In this document: in pieces, positions 1 through 9,167 of the stretch
Numbering within the stretch: position 1 is the stretch's first letter
Layout: every line of letters begins with the position of its first letter
DNA from: Deltaproteobacteria bacterium
GTDB taxonomy: Bacteria; Desulfobacterota; BSN033; UBA1163
Direction: 5' to 3'
NCBI GenBank assembly: GCA_016874935.1
Contig: VGSS01000013.1
Location: forward strand, 1-40,352
DNA length: 40,352 nt
Position numbers and translations under genes: made by a program
Notes under the pieces: model-generated
Seen by the model: the letters and a program-made list of their open reading frames with translations, nothing else
The model's database searches: none
Told to the model about the DNA's origin: nothing

Positions 1-29
1 CCGGCGTCATCAGCGATGTCCTCGAATAA
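1..29 (+). CDS. tuf: Elongation factor Tu, C-terminal end (5' partial)
   Basis: The window opens inside a reading frame whose last residues read GVISDVLE followed by TAA at 27-29. EF-Tu proteins usually end in a similar GVV(T/S)xxxE string, and tuf normally sits directly upstream of rpsJ in the str-S10 arrangement, so the identification rests on this tail plus position. Only eight complete codons are visible, so nothing can be said about the GTPase domain. Confidence 0.8.
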
Positions 30-41
30 GCCCCGTTAGAA

Positions 42-66
42 AAGGTGGGGTTTTGAACTCCACCTT
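42..66. other. Hairpin between tuf and rpsJ
   Basis: AAGGTGGGGTT (42-52) pairs with AACTCCACCTT (56-66) across a TTG loop, giving an 11-bp stem with one G-U pair. It has no T-run, so it is not a classical intrinsic terminator. It could be an RNA-processing or stability element separating tuf from the S10 operon transcript. Function is inferred only. Confidence 0.5.
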
Positions 67-149
67 GCATAAAAAATTGAGGTTTTCTGTAACCACCCCG
101 CCATAAATGAGGGGGGCTTTCTTAGGGGGGAAAGGAAAGGGGTAAAGGA

Positions 150-458
150 ATGACAGCTCAGAAGATCAGGGTCAGCCTTAAATCTTATGACCACAAACTG
201 CTCGATAAGTCAACGGCTGAAATTGTGGATACGGTTAGACGGACCGGAGCCGGCGTGGCAGGTCCCATTCCCCTTCCCACCAGGATCAACCGCTATACCG
301 TGTTGAGATCCCCTCATGTGGATAAAAAATCGAGGGAACAGTTTGAAATTCGAACCCACAAACGTCTCCTCGACATCATCGAGCCCACACAACAGACCGT
401 CGATGCCCTGATGAAACTCGACCTGGCCGCCGGGATCGATGTAGAGATCAAACTATAA
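150..458 (+). CDS. rpsJ: 30S ribosomal protein S10
   Basis: S10 is a small-subunit head protein and, as NusE, a partner of NusB in antitermination. The 102-residue product has the family length and the typical course: [15 protein letters not shown] at the start, then GPIPLPT and the [14 protein letters not shown] segment. The ATG follows an AAAGG ribosome site. It heads the operon here, 14 nt before rplC. The 120 nt upstream hold a stable hairpin and a G-rich tract but no convincing promoter, so transcription may continue from tuf. Confidence 0.97.
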   Translation: MTAQKIRVSLKSYDHKLLDKSTAEIVDTVRRTGAGVAGPIPLPTRINRYTVLRSPHVDKKSREQFEIRTHKRLLDIIEPTQQTVDALMKLDLAAGIDVEIKL

Positions 459-472
459 GGAATCAAAAGGCC

Positions 473-1138
473 ATGAAACGGACGCTCGGAATTATCGGCA
501 AAAAAATAGGGATGACCCGGATCTTTCAGGAGGACGGCTCCGTCGTTCCGGTCACGGTGGTTGAGGCCGGACCTTGCTGGGTCACCCAGAAGAAGACGAC
601 TGAGAGAGAGGGCTATGAAGCCCTCCAGATTGGTTTCCTTCCAAAAAATGAGAAGAGGGTAAAAAAACCTCTCGCCGGCCATTTCAAAAAAGCGGGCACC
701 GCCCCTGTCACATACTTGAATGAATTCCGTGTGGAGAGCACAGAAGGGTACGAGTTGGGACAGGAGATCAATGTCGGACTCCTCTTCAAACCCGGTGATG
801 TCGTGGATGTGACCGGTCTGAGCAAAGGAAAAGGTTTTACGGGCGTGATGAAACGGCACGGATTCCATGGTTCGCCGGGTTCTCACGGCACGCATGAATA
901 TTTTCGTCACGGGGGATCGGTGGGATCAGCCACCTTTCCTCACCATGTCTTTAAGGGTATGAAGATGCCAGGCCAGCATGGGAATAGTCGGGTGACGATC
1001 CAGAACATCAAGGTCGTGGAAGTCAGGGAGGATCAGAATCTCATTCTCCTGCGAGGGTCGATTCCCGGCAGTCATCTTGGATGGGTTCTCATCCGGATCG
1101 CCACAAAGAAGAAGGGAGCTGCCGAAGCATCTGCGTAA
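473..1138 (+). CDS. rplC: 50S ribosomal protein L3
   Basis: L3 is an early-assembly large-subunit protein whose loop reaches toward the peptidyl-transferase centre. The 221-residue product starts MKRTLGIIGKKIGMT and carries the diagnostic KGKGFTGVMKRHGF and GMKMPGQHGN segments; the Gln in PGQHG is the residue methylated by PrmB in enterobacteria. Length is slightly above the usual ~210. It lies 14 nt after rpsJ and 13 nt before rplD. Confidence 0.97.
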   Translation: MKRTLGIIGKKIGMTRIFQEDGSVVPVTVVEAGPCWVTQKKTTEREGYEALQIGFLPKNEKRVKKPLAGHFKKAGTAPVTYLNEFRVESTEGYELGQEINVGLLFKPGDVVDVTGLSKGKGFTGVMKRHGFHGSPGSHGTHEYFRHGGSVGSATFPHHVFKGMKMPGQHGNSRVTIQNIKVVEVREDQNLILLRGSIPGSHLGWVLIRIATKKKGAAEASA

Positions 1139-1151
1139 GGAAAGGGATGAG

Positions 1152-1775
1152 ATGAGCACATTAGCCGTCTATGACATCAACCATCAGAAGGTGAGGGAGA
1201 TCGAACTCAACGATCGGATCTTCAATGCGAAGATCAACCCTTCCCTCTTCCATGATTCTGTGCGTAGCCACCTCGCCTCCGGGAGAAAGGGGACAGCCGC
1301 CACCAAAAACAGAGCGCTTGTCCGGGGAGGAGGAGCAAAACCGTACCGACAGAAAGGCACCGGCAGGGCACGGGCAGGAACCCGACGCTCCCCTCTTTGG
1401 AGGGGAGGGGGAACCATTTTCGGCCCTATGCCAAGGGATTACTCCTTCTCTCTTCCAAAAAAGGCAAGGCGCGCCGCCCTCTGGGCCGCACTCAGTTTAA
1501 AACGCCGGGAAGAAAAACTAATCCTTCTTGAGGGCTTTCCCTTGGAAGGGTTTAAAACCCGGCAGGTCCTTGAAGTCCTGAAGAGGTTTCAGGTGGAGAA
1601 CGCCCTTATCGTGACGGATGCCCAATATGTTTTTCTGGAGCGATCAGCCCGCAATATTCCAGGCATCGAGGTCCTCCGCTACGAGAGCCTCAATGTCTAT
1701 GACATCTTAAATCATGAACACCTGATTTTATTGGGCCCGGCTGTTGAAAAAATAGAAGGGGTTTTTGCATCATGA
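1152..1775 (+). CDS. rplD: 50S ribosomal protein L4
   Basis: L4 lines the exit tunnel and in some bacteria represses its own S10 operon. I place the start at ATG 1152 (207 residues): an AAGGAAAGGG stretch lies just upstream, and the product then begins [14 protein letters not shown] as the family does. An earlier in-frame start at 1077 would overlap rplC by about 60 nt. The tunnel-loop motif appears as [19 protein letters not shown]. The stop overlaps the rplW start as ATGA, which implies translational coupling. Confidence 0.95.
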   Translation: MSTLAVYDINHQKVREIELNDRIFNAKINPSLFHDSVRSHLASGRKGTAATKNRALVRGGGAKPYRQKGTGRARAGTRRSPLWRGGGTIFGPMPRDYSFSLPKKARRAALWAALSLKRREEKLILLEGFPLEGFKTRQVLEVLKRFQVENALIVTDAQYVFLERSARNIPGIEVLRYESLNVYDILNHEHLILLGPAVEKIEGVFAS

Positions 1776-2062
1776 AAGAGCCGCAGAAGATTATCCGAAG
1801 ACCGTTGATCACTGAAAAGAGCACCCTCCAGAAAGATGAGGGTCATCAATATGTCTTCGAAGTCGATCGGAATTCGAATAAGATCGAGATCCAGTCGGCC
1901 GTTGAACACCTCTTCAAGGTGAAAGTGAGCAATGTCCGGACCATCAATGTTCTTGGAAAAATGAAGCGTCTGGGAAGGAGATCTGGAAAGAGGCCCGACT
2001 GGAAGAAGGCCATTGTGACCCTGAGAGAGGGGGACCGTATCGACTTCTTCGAAGGAGCCTAA
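1772..2062 (+). CDS. rplW: 50S ribosomal protein L23
   Basis: L23 sits at the tunnel exit and is the docking site for trigger factor and SRP. The 96-residue product shows the family opening ([12 protein letters not shown]) and [16 protein letters not shown], with a C-terminal [18 protein letters not shown]. Its ATG overlaps the rplD stop by 4 nt. The 70 nt that follow, before rplB, hold a 7-nt-phased quasi-palindrome rather than a gene. Confidence 0.97.
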   Translation: MKEPQKIIRRPLITEKSTLQKDEGHQYVFEVDRNSNKIEIQSAVEHLFKVKVSNVRTINVLGKMKRLGRRSGKRPDWKKAIVTLREGDRIDFFEGA

Positions 2063-2069
2063 TAAGAAG

Positions 2070-2117
2070 AAATTTCGGATTGCAGATTTGAAAATCTAAA
2101 ATCTGAAATCTAAATTT
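2070..2117. repeat. 7-nt-phased quasi-palindrome (rplW-rplB gap)
   Basis: The stretch runs from AAATTT to AAATTT. It can be cut into degenerate heptamers such as TGAAATC, and the reverse complement of the right half resembles the left half. It fills most of the 70-nt intergenic gap. Confidence 0.6.
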
Positions 2118-2132
2118 AAACGGAGTGAAAAG

Positions 2133-2948
2133 ATGGGTATTAAAAAATTCAGGCCGACTTCTCCCGGAAGGCGGTTTCAGACCGTACATACCTTTGAAGA
2201 GATCACTTCCACCTCACCGGAGAAAAGCCTTCTTCGTCCCTTGAAGAGGACCGGAGGGAGAAACTGTTACGGAAGGGTCACGGCCTGGCACCGGGGCGGT
2301 GGCCACAAGAGGATGTACCGGATCATCGACTTCAAAAGGGATAAGAGGGAGATCCCTGCGAAAGTGGCTTCCGTTGAGTATGATCCCAATCGATCCGCCC
2401 GAATCGCTCTGCTCCACTATGCCGATGGTGAGAAACGATATATTCTCTCCCCGGATCAATTGAAGGTGGGAGATCAGGTGATGGCAAGTTCCGGCGCCGA
2501 TATCAAACCCGGCAATGCTCTCCCCCTGCGAAACATCCCGACGGGTACGCTGATCCACAATGTGGAGCTCAAGATTGGAAAGGGAGGCCAGATCATCCGG
2601 AGCGCAGGCACCAGCGGCCAGCTGATGGCAAAGGAAGGCAAATATGCCCATATCAAACTTCCTTCAGGTGAGGTCCGGTTGATCCTCCAGGACTGTTATG
2701 CCACCATTGGACAGGTGAGCAATTTCGAGCATGAAAATATCTCTTTTGGAAAGGCTGGAAGAACCCGGTGGAAGGGTTGGCGTCCTGTAACCCGTGGAGT
2801 GGCCATGAATCCCATAGACCATCCGCTCGGCGGAGGCGAAGGGAAAAGCTCCGGAGGCCGTCATCCCTGCACTCCCTGGGGCGTTCCGGAGAAAAAGACA
2901 CGCAAGAATAAGAGAACAGACAAATACATCCTGAAGAGGAGAGATTAA
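2133..2948 (+). CDS. rplB: 50S ribosomal protein L2
   Basis: L2 is a universally conserved primary 23S rRNA-binding protein needed for subunit joining and peptidyl transfer. The 271-residue product has family length, an N-terminal RNA-binding half ([20 protein letters not shown]), an SH3-like centre, and the C-terminal [12 protein letters not shown] loop, where many bacteria have HPHGGGEG. The gene follows a 70-nt repeat-filled gap, with a GGAG-type ribosome site upstream. Its TAA shares one base with the rpsS start codon (TAATG). Confidence 0.97.
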   Translation: MGIKKFRPTSPGRRFQTVHTFEEITSTSPEKSLLRPLKRTGGRNCYGRVTAWHRGGGHKRMYRIIDFKRDKREIPAKVASVEYDPNRSARIALLHYADGEKRYILSPDQLKVGDQVMASSGADIKPGNALPLRNIPTGTLIHNVELKIGKGGQIIRSAGTSGQLMAKEGKYAHIKLPSGEVRLILQDCYATIGQVSNFEHENISFGKAGRTRWKGWRPVTRGVAMNPIDHPLGGGEGKSSGGRHPCTPWGVPEKKTRKNKRTDKYILKRRD

Positions 2949-3238
2949 TGGCCCGATCAATCAAAAAAGGGCCCTTTGTGGATGCCCATTTGAAGACGAA
3001 AGCGGAGGAAGCCCGGAGATTGAGGGAAGGAAGGGTAATCAAAACCTGGTCCAGGCGATCCACCATCATTCCTGAGATGGTCGGCTTAACTTTTGCCGTC
3101 CATAACGGAAAGAAGTTTATTCCAGTCTTCGTTACCGAGGAGATGGTCGGTCATAAGTTAGGGGAATTCTCCCCCACCCGAACCTTCCACGGCCATTCGG
3201 GAGACCGAAAGACAAAGATTAAAGGAAAGACTCCATAA
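2948..3238 (+). CDS. rpsS: 30S ribosomal protein S19
   Basis: S19 is a head protein contacting the A-site finger and S13. The 96-residue product opens [15 protein letters not shown] and contains [14 protein letters not shown] and the [14 protein letters not shown] signature near the C terminus, which make the assignment firm. The ATG overlaps the rplB stop by one base, and rplV follows after 18 nt. Confidence 0.97.
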   Translation: MARSIKKGPFVDAHLKTKAEEARRLREGRVIKTWSRRSTIIPEMVGLTFAVHNGKKFIPVFVTEEMVGHKLGEFSPTRTFHGHSGDRKTKIKGKTP

Positions 3239-3256
3239 AAGCAAAGGTTGAAGAAG

Positions 3257-3589
3257 ATGGAAGTCAGGGCAAAATTAAAATATGTGCGTGTGGGACCCAG
3301 AAAGGCAAGGTTGGTGGCCGATCTGATACGGGGCAAACGATCCGAGGAGGCCATCCATATCCTTTCGTTCACAAAGAAAGCGGCCGCCAGGGTCATCATC
3401 AAGGTGTTAAAATCGGCCATTGCCAACGCCACGCAGAAGAAGACGTTGGATGTCGACCGTCTTTATGTGAAGAAGATCTCGGTGGATCAGGGGGCGACCT
3501 GGAAAAGGTTTACCCCGCGGGCTCTGGGTCGGGCCACCCCCATCCGGAAGAGGACGAGCCATATCTCCATCGTCCTGGATGAAAAGTGA
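3257..3589 (+). CDS. rplV: 50S ribosomal protein L22
   Basis: L22 contributes the tunnel hairpin and binds all 23S domains. I choose ATG 3257 (110 residues; [19 protein letters not shown]) over the in-frame TTG at 3248, because the AAAGG at 3243-3247 is 9 nt from the ATG but directly abuts the TTG. Family motifs are [15 protein letters not shown] and the basic hairpin [17 protein letters not shown]. The stop lies 14 nt before the rpsC start. Confidence 0.95.
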   Translation: MEVRAKLKYVRVGPRKARLVADLIRGKRSEEAIHILSFTKKAAARVIIKVLKSAIANATQKKTLDVDRLYVKKISVDQGATWKRFTPRALGRATPIRKRTSHISIVLDEK

Positions 3590-3603
3590 AAGGAGGCGAA
3601 GTC

Positions 3604-4266
3604 TTGGGTCAGAAAGTGCATCCGATAGGTTTTCGACTGGGGTTTATCAAGAGCTGGGATTCCCGATGGTTTGCGGAGAAGGATTATCCCCAACTTCTCA
3701 TTGAGGACATACGGGTCCGCGACTATCTGAAAAAGAAACTTCACCACGCTGGGGTCTCCAAGATTGAAATCGAACGGGCTGCGAGCAAGGCCAAAAAGGC
3801 AAAGGTGACCATCTGGACCGCCCGGCCCGGGATCATCATCGGGAAAAAAGGAGCCGAAGTCGAGAACCTCAAAAGAGAACTTCAAAAGATGACCAAGAAG
3901 GAAATCCTCATCAACATTCAGGAGGTAAAGAGAGCCGAGGTCAATGCCCAGCTGGTGGCTGAGAATGTGGCTCTCCAGCTCGAACGGAGGGTTGGATTTC
4001 GGAGGGCGATGAAGAAATCCGTTTCCTCTGCCATGAAGTTGGGGGCAAAGGGGATTAAAATTGCGGTTTCCGGAAGACTGGGAGGGGCAGAGATGGCCCG
4101 TCATGAGCGGTACCGCGAGGGCCGGGTCCCACTGCATACCCTCCGGGCGGATATTGACTATGGTCTGGCTGAGGCGAAGACCACTTACGGGATCATCGGC
4201 GTGAAGGTATGGATCTTTAAGGGAGAGATCTATCCGACCAGAGAGGGAGACGAGCAAGCCGCCTAA
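3604..4266 (+). CDS. rpsC: 30S ribosomal protein S3
   Basis: S3 lines the mRNA entry channel. TTG 3604 is the likely start (220 residues, [13 protein letters not shown]). It lies 7 nt after a strong AAAGGAGG at 3589-3596, and this is the normal S3 N terminus; a GTG at 3586 would place the ribosome site inside the gene. The KH domain motif appears as [18 protein letters not shown]. The 113 nt downstream contain a quasi-palindromic repeat before rplP. Confidence 0.95.
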   Translation: MGQKVHPIGFRLGFIKSWDSRWFAEKDYPQLLIEDIRVRDYLKKKLHHAGVSKIEIERAASKAKKAKVTIWTARPGIIIGKKGAEVENLKRELQKMTKKEILINIQEVKRAEVNAQLVAENVALQLERRVGFRRAMKKSVSSAMKLGAKGIKIAVSGRLGGAEMARHERYREGRVPLHTLRADIDYGLAEAKTTYGIIGVKVWIFKGEIYPTREGDEQAA

Positions 4267-4276
4267 CCAACAAAGA

Positions 4277-4368
4277 TCATTGAAAATTGTAAAATGTAAA
4301 ATTAGCAGTTTAAATTTACCAATTCGTCAATGCCAACTTCTCAATTTACAATTTATATTTTGCATTGA
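4277..4368. repeat. 7-nt-phased quasi-palindrome (rpsC-rplP gap)
   Basis: The left arm has repeated TGTAAAA-type heptamers. The right arm has complementary ATTTACA-type heptamers, ending TTTTGCATTGA against the opening TCATTGAAAA. It occupies nearly the whole gap and runs up to the rplP ribosome site. Confidence 0.65.
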
Positions 4369-4379
4369 GGTTTAATCAG

Positions 4380-4796
4380 ATGTTGATGCCGAAGAAGACG
4401 AAATATCGAAAGATGCAAACGGGGAAAATGAGAGGAGCCGCTTCCCGCGGGAACAAGCTCAACTTTGGCGACTTCGGGCTTCAGGCCACTGAATGCGGCT
4501 GGTTGAGCTCCCGCCAGATTGAAGCCGCCCGTATTGCCATGACGCGGTTTATCAAGCGGACAGGTCGAATCTGGATTCGCATCTTTCCGAACAAGCCGAT
4601 CACTAAAAAACCCGCGGAGACCCGGATGGGAAAAGGAAAGGGTCCGCCGGAAGACTGGGTGGCTGTCATCCGTCCGGGCAGAATTCTCTATGAGATGGAG
4701 GGGGTCCCGGAGGAGAGGGCGAGAGAAGCCTTTCAACTGGCCTCGCATAAATTGCCCATCTCCACGAGGTTCATCATGAGGGGGAGCCACCCATGA
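4380..4796 (+). CDS. rplP: 50S ribosomal protein L16
   Basis: L16 organises the A-site tRNA region of the large subunit. The start is taken at ATG 4380 (138 residues) because L16 proteins begin MLMPK(K/R), as seen here, and a GAGG lies 10 nt upstream. A TTG at 4365 would add five atypical residues. Conserved parts are [33 protein letters not shown] and the [10 protein letters not shown] segment. The stop overlaps the rpmC start by 4 nt. Confidence 0.95.
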   Translation: MLMPKKTKYRKMQTGKMRGAASRGNKLNFGDFGLQATECGWLSSRQIEAARIAMTRFIKRTGRIWIRIFPNKPITKKPAETRMGKGKGPPEDWVAVIRPGRILYEMEGVPEERAREAFQLASHKLPISTRFIMRGSHP

Positions 4797-4993
4797 AGAC
4801 AAAAGATCTCCGTCTCCTGAGCGAAGGTGAATTGATTCATAAAGAAAAGGAGCTCCATGAGGAACTCTTCAACCTCCGTTTCCAGCATGCCACGGGGCAA
4901 CTGGAGAACACGATGCGAATTCCCCAGGTCAAGCGGGATATCGCCCGGGTAAAGACAATCCTCAAGGGGAAGGTGCCGAGCAAAGGGAAATAA
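4793..4993 (+). CDS. rpmC: 50S ribosomal protein L29
   Basis: L29 is a small two-helix protein beside the tunnel exit next to L23. The 66-residue product has the family pattern: [21 protein letters not shown], then [19 protein letters not shown] (written here in pieces of its two helices) and [16 protein letters not shown] overlap with rplP and a 5-nt gap to rpsQ indicate tight coupling. Confidence 0.95.
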   Translation: MKTKDLRLLSEGELIHKEKELHEELFNLRFQHATGQLENTMRIPQVKRDIARVKTILKGKVPSKGK

Positions 4994-4998
4994 GGTCC

Positions 4999-5256
4999 AT
5001 GGAAGAAAGAGGAAAAAGAAAGACATTAACAGGTGTGGTCTCGAGCGAAAAAATGGATAAGACGGTCGTCGTGATGGTCAATCGTCTGGTTCTTCATCCC
5101 GTCTATAAAAAGTATATCCGGAAGAGGACAAAGGTGAAGGCACATGATGAAAAGAACGAGTGTCACATCGGCGACAAGGTCCTCCTGATCGAGACCCGGC
5201 CTCTCAGCAAAGAGAAAAGATGGCGTGTCAAGGAGATCGTTGAACGGGCCGCCTAA
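4999..5256 (+). CDS. rpsQ: 30S ribosomal protein S17
   Basis: S17 is an OB-fold protein binding 16S helices 7 and 11. The 85-residue product shows [14 protein letters not shown] near the N terminus and the signature [20 protein letters not shown]. The ATG lies 5 nt after rpmC. The 105-nt gap that follows holds a GTGGAA-type quasi-palindrome. Confidence 0.96.
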   Translation: MEERGKRKTLTGVVSSEKMDKTVVVMVNRLVLHPVYKKYIRKRTKVKAHDEKNECHIGDKVLLIETRPLSKEKRWRVKEIVERAA

Positions 5257-5347
5257 AAATGGAAAGTGGAAAGTCGATTGTGGAAGGTGGAGGATAGTTT
5301 GTGAGAAATCATCTATCCACCGGCCACTTACCACATTCTACTCTTGG
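5257..5347. repeat. 7-nt-phased quasi-palindrome (rpsQ-rplN gap)
   Basis: Left heptamers such as AGTGGAA and TGTGGAA are mirrored by right heptamers such as TATCCAC and TTACCAC, with a short AT-rich centre. The arms read CTATCC at corresponding positions on opposite strands. No promoter or gene is visible. Confidence 0.7.
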
Positions 5348-5361
5348 TAATGGAGTTTATT

Positions 5362-5730
5362 ATGATCCAGATGCGGAGTATTCTTGAAGTCGCCGATAAT
5401 TCGGGAGCAAAAAGGTTGGGGTGCATCAAGGTTCTTGGCGGAACACGCCGGAAATATGCGTCTCTGGGCGATGTGATCATCGTCTCCATCAAAGACGCCT
5501 TGCCCAACTCCAAGATCAAAAAGGGAGAGGTCGCTCGAGCGGTTATCGTCCGAACGAAGAAAGAGGTGGAAAGGCCGGATGGTTCCTTTATCAAGTTTGA
5601 TGATAACTCCGCTGTTCTGATCAATCCTCAGGGAGAGCCCATCGGGACCCGAATCTTCGGCCCTGTTGCCAGGGAGCTCCGCGCGAAGCGATTTATGAAG
5701 ATCATCTCGCTGGCTCCGGAGGTTCTGTAA
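5362..5730 (+). CDS. rplN: 50S ribosomal protein L14
   Basis: L14 forms part of inter-subunit bridge B5/B8 and is the RsfS silencing target. ATG 5362 gives exactly the canonical 122 residues starting [20 protein letters not shown], with a GGAG 6 nt upstream. A TTG at 5344 would add six non-family residues. Further conserved pieces are [24 protein letters not shown] and [10 protein letters not shown]. Confidence 0.97.
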   Translation: MIQMRSILEVADNSGAKRLGCIKVLGGTRRKYASLGDVIIVSIKDALPNSKIKKGEVARAVIVRTKKEVERPDGSFIKFDDNSAVLINPQGEPIGTRIFGPVARELRAKRFMKIISLAPEVL

Positions 5731-5750
5731 AGTACAGAAAGGAATTTGGA

Positions 5751-6080
5751 ATGATCGTCTCCAAAACCCATATTAAAAAGAATGACCTGGTCATGGTGAC
5801 CAACGGAAGAGAGAAGGGCAAAAGCGGCCGTGTGCTGAAAGTTCTTCCGGAGAAGGAGAGAGTGATCATTGAAAAGATCAATTTCGTCAAGAGACATTCC
5901 CGGCCTCACGGACAGCAGAAACGGGGAGGGATCCTGGAAAAGGAGGCGCCCCTTCATGTTTCCAACGTGATGCTCCTCTGTGAAAAATGCAACAAACCCG
6001 TCCGGATCGGCCACCGGAGCCTTGAGGGAGGAAAGAAGACACGGTTCTGCAAAAAATGTGGGGAAATTTTTGATAAATAG
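5751..6080 (+). CDS. rplX: 50S ribosomal protein L24 with zinc-ribbon tail
   Basis: L24 is an assembly initiator binding domain I of 23S rRNA. The N-terminal KOW domain is clear ([23 protein letters not shown]). The product is 109 residues and ends in a C-x2-C / C-x2-C ribbon at Cys77, Cys80, Cys100 and Cys103, a form seen in several non-enterobacterial lineages. It lies 20 nt after rplN and 8 nt before rplE. Confidence 0.96.
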   Translation: MIVSKTHIKKNDLVMVTNGREKGKSGRVLKVLPEKERVIIEKINFVKRHSRPHGQQKRGGILEKEAPLHVSNVMLLCEKCNKPVRIGHRSLEGGKKTRFCKKCGEIFDK

Positions 6081-6088
6081 GTGATACG

Positions 6089-6628
6089 ATGCCCAGAATC
6101 AAAGAAATCTATCAGGAGCGAGCGGTCCCCGCGCTGATGAAACGGTTCAATTACCGGAGCAAGATGGAGGTTCCCAGGCTCGACAAGATCGTCATCAATA
6201 TGGGACTGGGGGAAGCCATTCAGAACATCAAGATCCTCGACTCCGCCGTTCAGGAACTAAACCTCATTACGGGACAGAAAGCCGTCATCACCAAAGCTAA
6301 AAAATCGATTGCCCAGTTCAAATTGAGAACGGGGATGCCCATCGGAGCGAGGGTCACTCTCCGAAAAGAGAGGATGTACGAATTCTTCAATCGTCTGGTG
6401 AATGTTGCTCTACCGAGAGTGAGGGATTTCAAGGGCCTTTCCCCCAAGTCCTTTGACGGAAGGGGAAACTTCGCCCTGGGCATCAGGGAACAGCTTATCT
6501 TTCCGGAGATTCATTACGATAAGATCGACAAGGTGAAGGGGATGAACATCGTCATCGGCACCACCGCCAAAACCGATGAGGAGGGAAAGGAACTCCTGAA
6601 GCTGCTCGGAATGCCCTTCAGGAATTAA
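6089..6628 (+). CDS. rplE: 50S ribosomal protein L5
   Basis: L5 binds 5S rRNA and contacts the P-site tRNA and S13. The 179-residue length matches the family. Diagnostic stretches are [15 protein letters not shown], the [20 protein letters not shown] region and [15 protein letters not shown]. The gap to rpsN is 50 nt and contains a perfect GC-rich palindrome. Confidence 0.97.
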   Translation: MPRIKEIYQERAVPALMKRFNYRSKMEVPRLDKIVINMGLGEAIQNIKILDSAVQELNLITGQKAVITKAKKSIAQFKLRTGMPIGARVTLRKERMYEFFNRLVNVALPRVRDFKGLSPKSFDGRGNFALGIREQLIFPEIHYDKIDKVKGMNIVIGTTAKTDEEGKELLKLLGMPFRN

Positions 6629-6630
6629 AA

Positions 6631-6660
6631 AACGCTAAGCGCTTAGCGCATTGCGCATGG
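6631..6660. repeat. GCGC heptamer repeat with 16-bp perfect palindrome (rplE-rpsN gap)
   Basis: CGCTAAGCGCTTAGCG at 6633-6648 is its own reverse complement. The stretch continues as GCGCATT and GCGCATG heptamers. It lies just before the rpsN ribosome site and appears to be a short member of the phased-repeat class. Confidence 0.6.
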
Positions 6661-6678
6661 CGATGTTAGGAGGATGAA

Positions 6679-6864
6679 TTGGCGAAACTCTCATTGATGA
6701 ATAAGGCAAAGCAAAAGCAGAAATTCCAGGTCCGCCAGTACAACCGTTGCCCTCTCTGTGGAAGGCCGAGGGCCTTTATTCGGAAATTTAGTATGTGCCG
6801 TCTCTGTTTCAGAAAATATGCCACCCGGGGTGAGATCCCCGGCGTGATCAAAGCCAGCTGGTAA
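6679..6864 (+). CDS. rpsN: 30S ribosomal protein S14, zinc type
   Basis: S14 completes the 30S head. The 61-residue product is the short zinc-binding form (type Z), with Cys24, Cys27, Cys40 and Cys43 in two CxxC pairs ([10 protein letters not shown] and SMCRLCFRK). The start is TTG 6679, five nt after an AGGAGG; the ATG at 6674 is out of frame. rpsH follows after 17 nt. Confidence 0.96.
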   Translation: MAKLSLMNKAKQKQKFQVRQYNRCPLCGRPRAFIRKFSMCRLCFRKYATRGEIPGVIKASW

Positions 6865-6881
6865 CCCCTACGGAGTTTGTT

Positions 6882-7280
6882 ATGTCGATGACCGATCCAT
6901 TGGCCAATATGTTCACGCTCATCCGAAATGCGTCCAAAGCCAGGTTCGAAAAGGTGGATGTCCCCTACTCCAAGATGAAGCATGAGATTGTTAAGATTTT
7001 AAAAGAGGAAGGGTTCGTCGCCAATTTCAAAGTCGTTAAGGATGAGAAAGAACATCAGTTGATTCGAATCGTTCTCAAATATGATACGACCCGGAAAGGA
7101 CTCATCCATATCAAGCGGGTGAGCAAACCGGGCCGAAGGGTCTATGTCGGAACCGATCGGATCCCCTCTGCCATGAGCGGCTTGGGAATCTCGATTGTCT
7201 CCACACCCAAAGGGCTCCTGACCGATAAAGCGGCACGGAAAGCCCATATGGGCGGAGAGGTTCTCTGTTATGTCTGGTAG
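6882..7280 (+). CDS. rpsH: 30S ribosomal protein S8
   Basis: S8 is a primary 16S central-domain binder and, in Escherichia coli, the spc-operon translational repressor. The 132-residue product starts [17 protein letters not shown] and ends with the signature [20 protein letters not shown], giving a secure call. The next 168 nt are a repeat-filled gap, the longest within the operon. Confidence 0.97.
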   Translation: MSMTDPLANMFTLIRNASKARFEKVDVPYSKMKHEIVKILKEEGFVANFKVVKDEKEHQLIRIVLKYDTTRKGLIHIKRVSKPGRRVYVGTDRIPSAMSGLGISIVSTPKGLLTDKAARKAHMGGEVLCYVW

Positions 7281-7282
7281 GT

Positions 7283-7438
7283 GGAGGAAATCGGGTGATC
7301 AGGAAATCAGTATGGAGGATAGCAGGGAATCAGGATATCGGGAGGAATTAGTAACATCTTTGATCAACCTAATATCCTGGTGTTCTGAGAACCAACACCT
7401 GATGACCTGATAATCTGATATCCTGAAATCTTTAATTT
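7283..7438. repeat. 8-nt-phased quasi-palindrome (rpsH-rplF gap)
   Basis: The left arm (about 7290-7350) consists of degenerate octamers of the type ATCAGGAA. The right arm (about 7367-7431) consists of octamers such as CTGATGAC and CTGATATC, broadly complementary to the left. This is the longest such element in the window, and the unit is 8 nt rather than 7. Confidence 0.7.
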
Positions 7439-7448
7439 TGAGGGAGAT

Positions 7449-7985
7449 ATGTCTCGTATTGGAAGAATGCCGATTCAATTGCCGAAGGAAGTGAAAATCT
7501 CCTGTGATCCTTCGAAAATAGAGGTGGCCGGGCCCAAAGGGACCCTCGCCTGCGACCTTCCCCGTGGCATCGCAGTCTCGGTGGATGGGGGGAAGGTGCT
7601 CATTCAGAGGGAGCGGGAAGAGCGATCATTAAGAGCCCTTCATGGCCTGACCCGGAGTCTGATTGCCAATATGGTGACAGGGGTCACGCAGGGATTTGAG
7701 AAGAAACTGGAGATCATTGGCGTTGGCTTCCGTGCGGATATACAGGGAAATCTTCTCAAACTCAGCCTGGGGTTCTCCCATCCGGTTCTCTTCCCCGTTC
7801 CGGAAGGAATTAATATCCAGGTGGAGAAGCAGACCCTGATCACCGTGAGAGGGGTGAACAAACAGCTGGTGGGGACTATCGCCGCCAAACTCCGCTCGCT
7901 CAAACCCCCTGAGCCTTATAAGGGAAAAGGGGTTCGCTACCTCGGAGAAAAGATTCGCAAGAAGGTCGGCAAGACAAAAGCCTAA
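7449..7985 (+). CDS. rplF: 50S ribosomal protein L6
   Basis: L6 sits near the factor-binding (GTPase) centre. The 178-residue product begins [12 protein letters not shown], contains two L6 folds (VAGPKGTL in the first; the second around [13 protein letters not shown]) and ends with the [14 protein letters not shown] signature followed by a basic tail. A GAGGGAG-type site precedes the ATG. rplR follows 20 nt downstream. Confidence 0.97.
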   Translation: MSRIGRMPIQLPKEVKISCDPSKIEVAGPKGTLACDLPRGIAVSVDGGKVLIQREREERSLRALHGLTRSLIANMVTGVTQGFEKKLEIIGVGFRADIQGNLLKLSLGFSHPVLFPVPEGINIQVEKQTLITVRGVNKQLVGTIAAKLRSLKPPEPYKGKGVRYLGEKIRKKVGKTKA

Positions 7986-8005
7986 GGAGAAGGAAGTTTT
8001 TTAAA

Positions 8006-8368
8006 ATGGAAAATAAGAAGATCCTGGCAAGAATGAAGAGAAAGAAGCGGGTGCGGAGCTGCATCCGGGGAATATTGGAAAAACCTCGCCTCAATGTCTT
8101 CAGGAGCCCGAAACATATCTATGCCCAGGCCATTGTGGATTCCACGGGAAAAACAGTGGCCAGCGCTTCTACATTGAGCCCTGAGTTAAAAGGGAACCTC
8201 CGTTATACGGGAAATGTCGAGGCGGCGAAGAAGGTGGGAGAACTCATTGCCAGGAAATGTCTTGAGAAAGGAATCCAAACAGTCGTTTTTGACCGCAGTG
8301 GGTATCTCTATCACGGAAGGGTCAAGGCATTGGCGGAAGCGGCGAGAGCAGGTGGCTTGGTCTTTTAG
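8006..8368 (+). CDS. rplR: 50S ribosomal protein L18
   Basis: L18 delivers 5S rRNA to the large subunit together with L5. The 120-residue product has the basic N terminus, the [14 protein letters not shown] strand motif and the C-terminal [20 protein letters not shown] signature. The 77 nt that follow contain short CTCAAG/CTTGAG complements and then the strong rpsE ribosome site. Confidence 0.97.
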   Translation: MENKKILARMKRKKRVRSCIRGILEKPRLNVFRSPKHIYAQAIVDSTGKTVASASTLSPELKGNLRYTGNVEAAKKVGELIARKCLEKGIQTVVFDRSGYLYHGRVKALAEAARAGGLVF

Positions 8369-8445
8369 AAGGTTTCTGAAAAAGTCTCAAAACCTCAAGA
8401 GGGCATGGTGTCGTTCTTGAGAGTTCTCTTTAGGAGGGAGTGACA

Positions 8446-8940
8446 TTGCCGAAGATTGATCCAAGCACACTGGAATTGACAGACCGAGTCATTAATATCA
8501 GCCGGGTGGCCAAAGTGGTCAAGGGCGGAAGACGGTTCAGTTTTAGCGCCCTAGTCGTCGTTGGAGATGGCCATGGCCATGTCGGGAGCGGACTGGGAAA
8601 GGCCAACGAGGTTCCGGAGGCCATTCGGAAGGCGGTCGAACATGCGAAACGTGACTTGATGAAGGTCCCCCTTATCAACAAGACGATCCCCTACGAGGTT
8701 ACAGGAAAATTCGGGGCCGCTCGGATCCTGATGAAGCCGGCCTCTGAAGGAACAGGGGTGATTGCCGGGGCGGTGGTGAGAGCCATTGCCGAGTCCGCAG
8801 GGATTGAAAACATTCTGACCAAATCTCTGGGATCAAACAATCCTTACAACCTCATCAAGGCGACCCTTCAGGCCATCCATCAATTGAAATATCCGGAAGA
8901 GGTGCTTCAAAAGAGGGCTGAAAAAGAGATCGGGAACTGA
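8446..8940 (+). CDS. rpsE: 30S ribosomal protein S5
   Basis: S5 contributes to decoding fidelity and the mRNA entry helicase. TTG 8446 (164 residues, [18 protein letters not shown]) is preferred: an AGGAGG at 8432-8437 lies 8 nt away, whereas the in-frame GTG at 8440 touches that site. The double-stranded-RNA-binding N domain shows [19 protein letters not shown], and the C domain shows [14 protein letters not shown]. rpmD follows after 10 nt. Confidence 0.95.
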   Translation: MPKIDPSTLELTDRVINISRVAKVVKGGRRFSFSALVVVGDGHGHVGSGLGKANEVPEAIRKAVEHAKRDLMKVPLINKTIPYEVTGKFGAARILMKPASEGTGVIAGAVVRAIAESAGIENILTKSLGSNNPYNLIKATLQAIHQLKYPEEVLQKRAEKEIGN

Positions 8941-8950
8941 GGACGCGCTG

Positions 8951-9151
8951 ATGAAGAAGATGGAAAATGGGATGGACAAGAAGGTGACGGTCAGGTGGAA
9001 AAAAAGTGCGATCGGACGGCCTGAAGGTCAGAAGAAGATCATTAAGGCGCTCGGTTTTAGACGGTTGAATCAAACCCTCACCCTCCCGGATCATCCTGGG
9101 ATCCGGGGGATGATTAACCATGTGTCCCATCTGGTCGAAGTGATCGAATGA
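8951..9151 (+). CDS. rpmD: 50S ribosomal protein L30
   Basis: L30 is a small large-subunit protein found in many but not all bacteria. The family core reads VTVRWKKSAIGRPEGQKK then LGFRRLNQTLTLPDHPGIRG. ATG 8951 has a TGAGGA site 7 nt upstream and gives 66 residues. ATG 8972 (MDKKVTVRW, 59 residues) would match the usual length better but has a weaker ribosome site, so the N terminus is uncertain by seven residues. Confidence 0.9.
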   Translation: MKKMENGMDKKVTVRWKKSAIGRPEGQKKIIKALGFRRLNQTLTLPDHPGIRGMINHVSHLVEVIE

Positions 9152-9167
9152 GGGAAAGGAAAGCGTG

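Noticed and set aside
3487-4257. 256-codon open frame on the minus strand
   Set aside because: Antisense to rplV and rpsC; both plus-strand genes are unmistakable.
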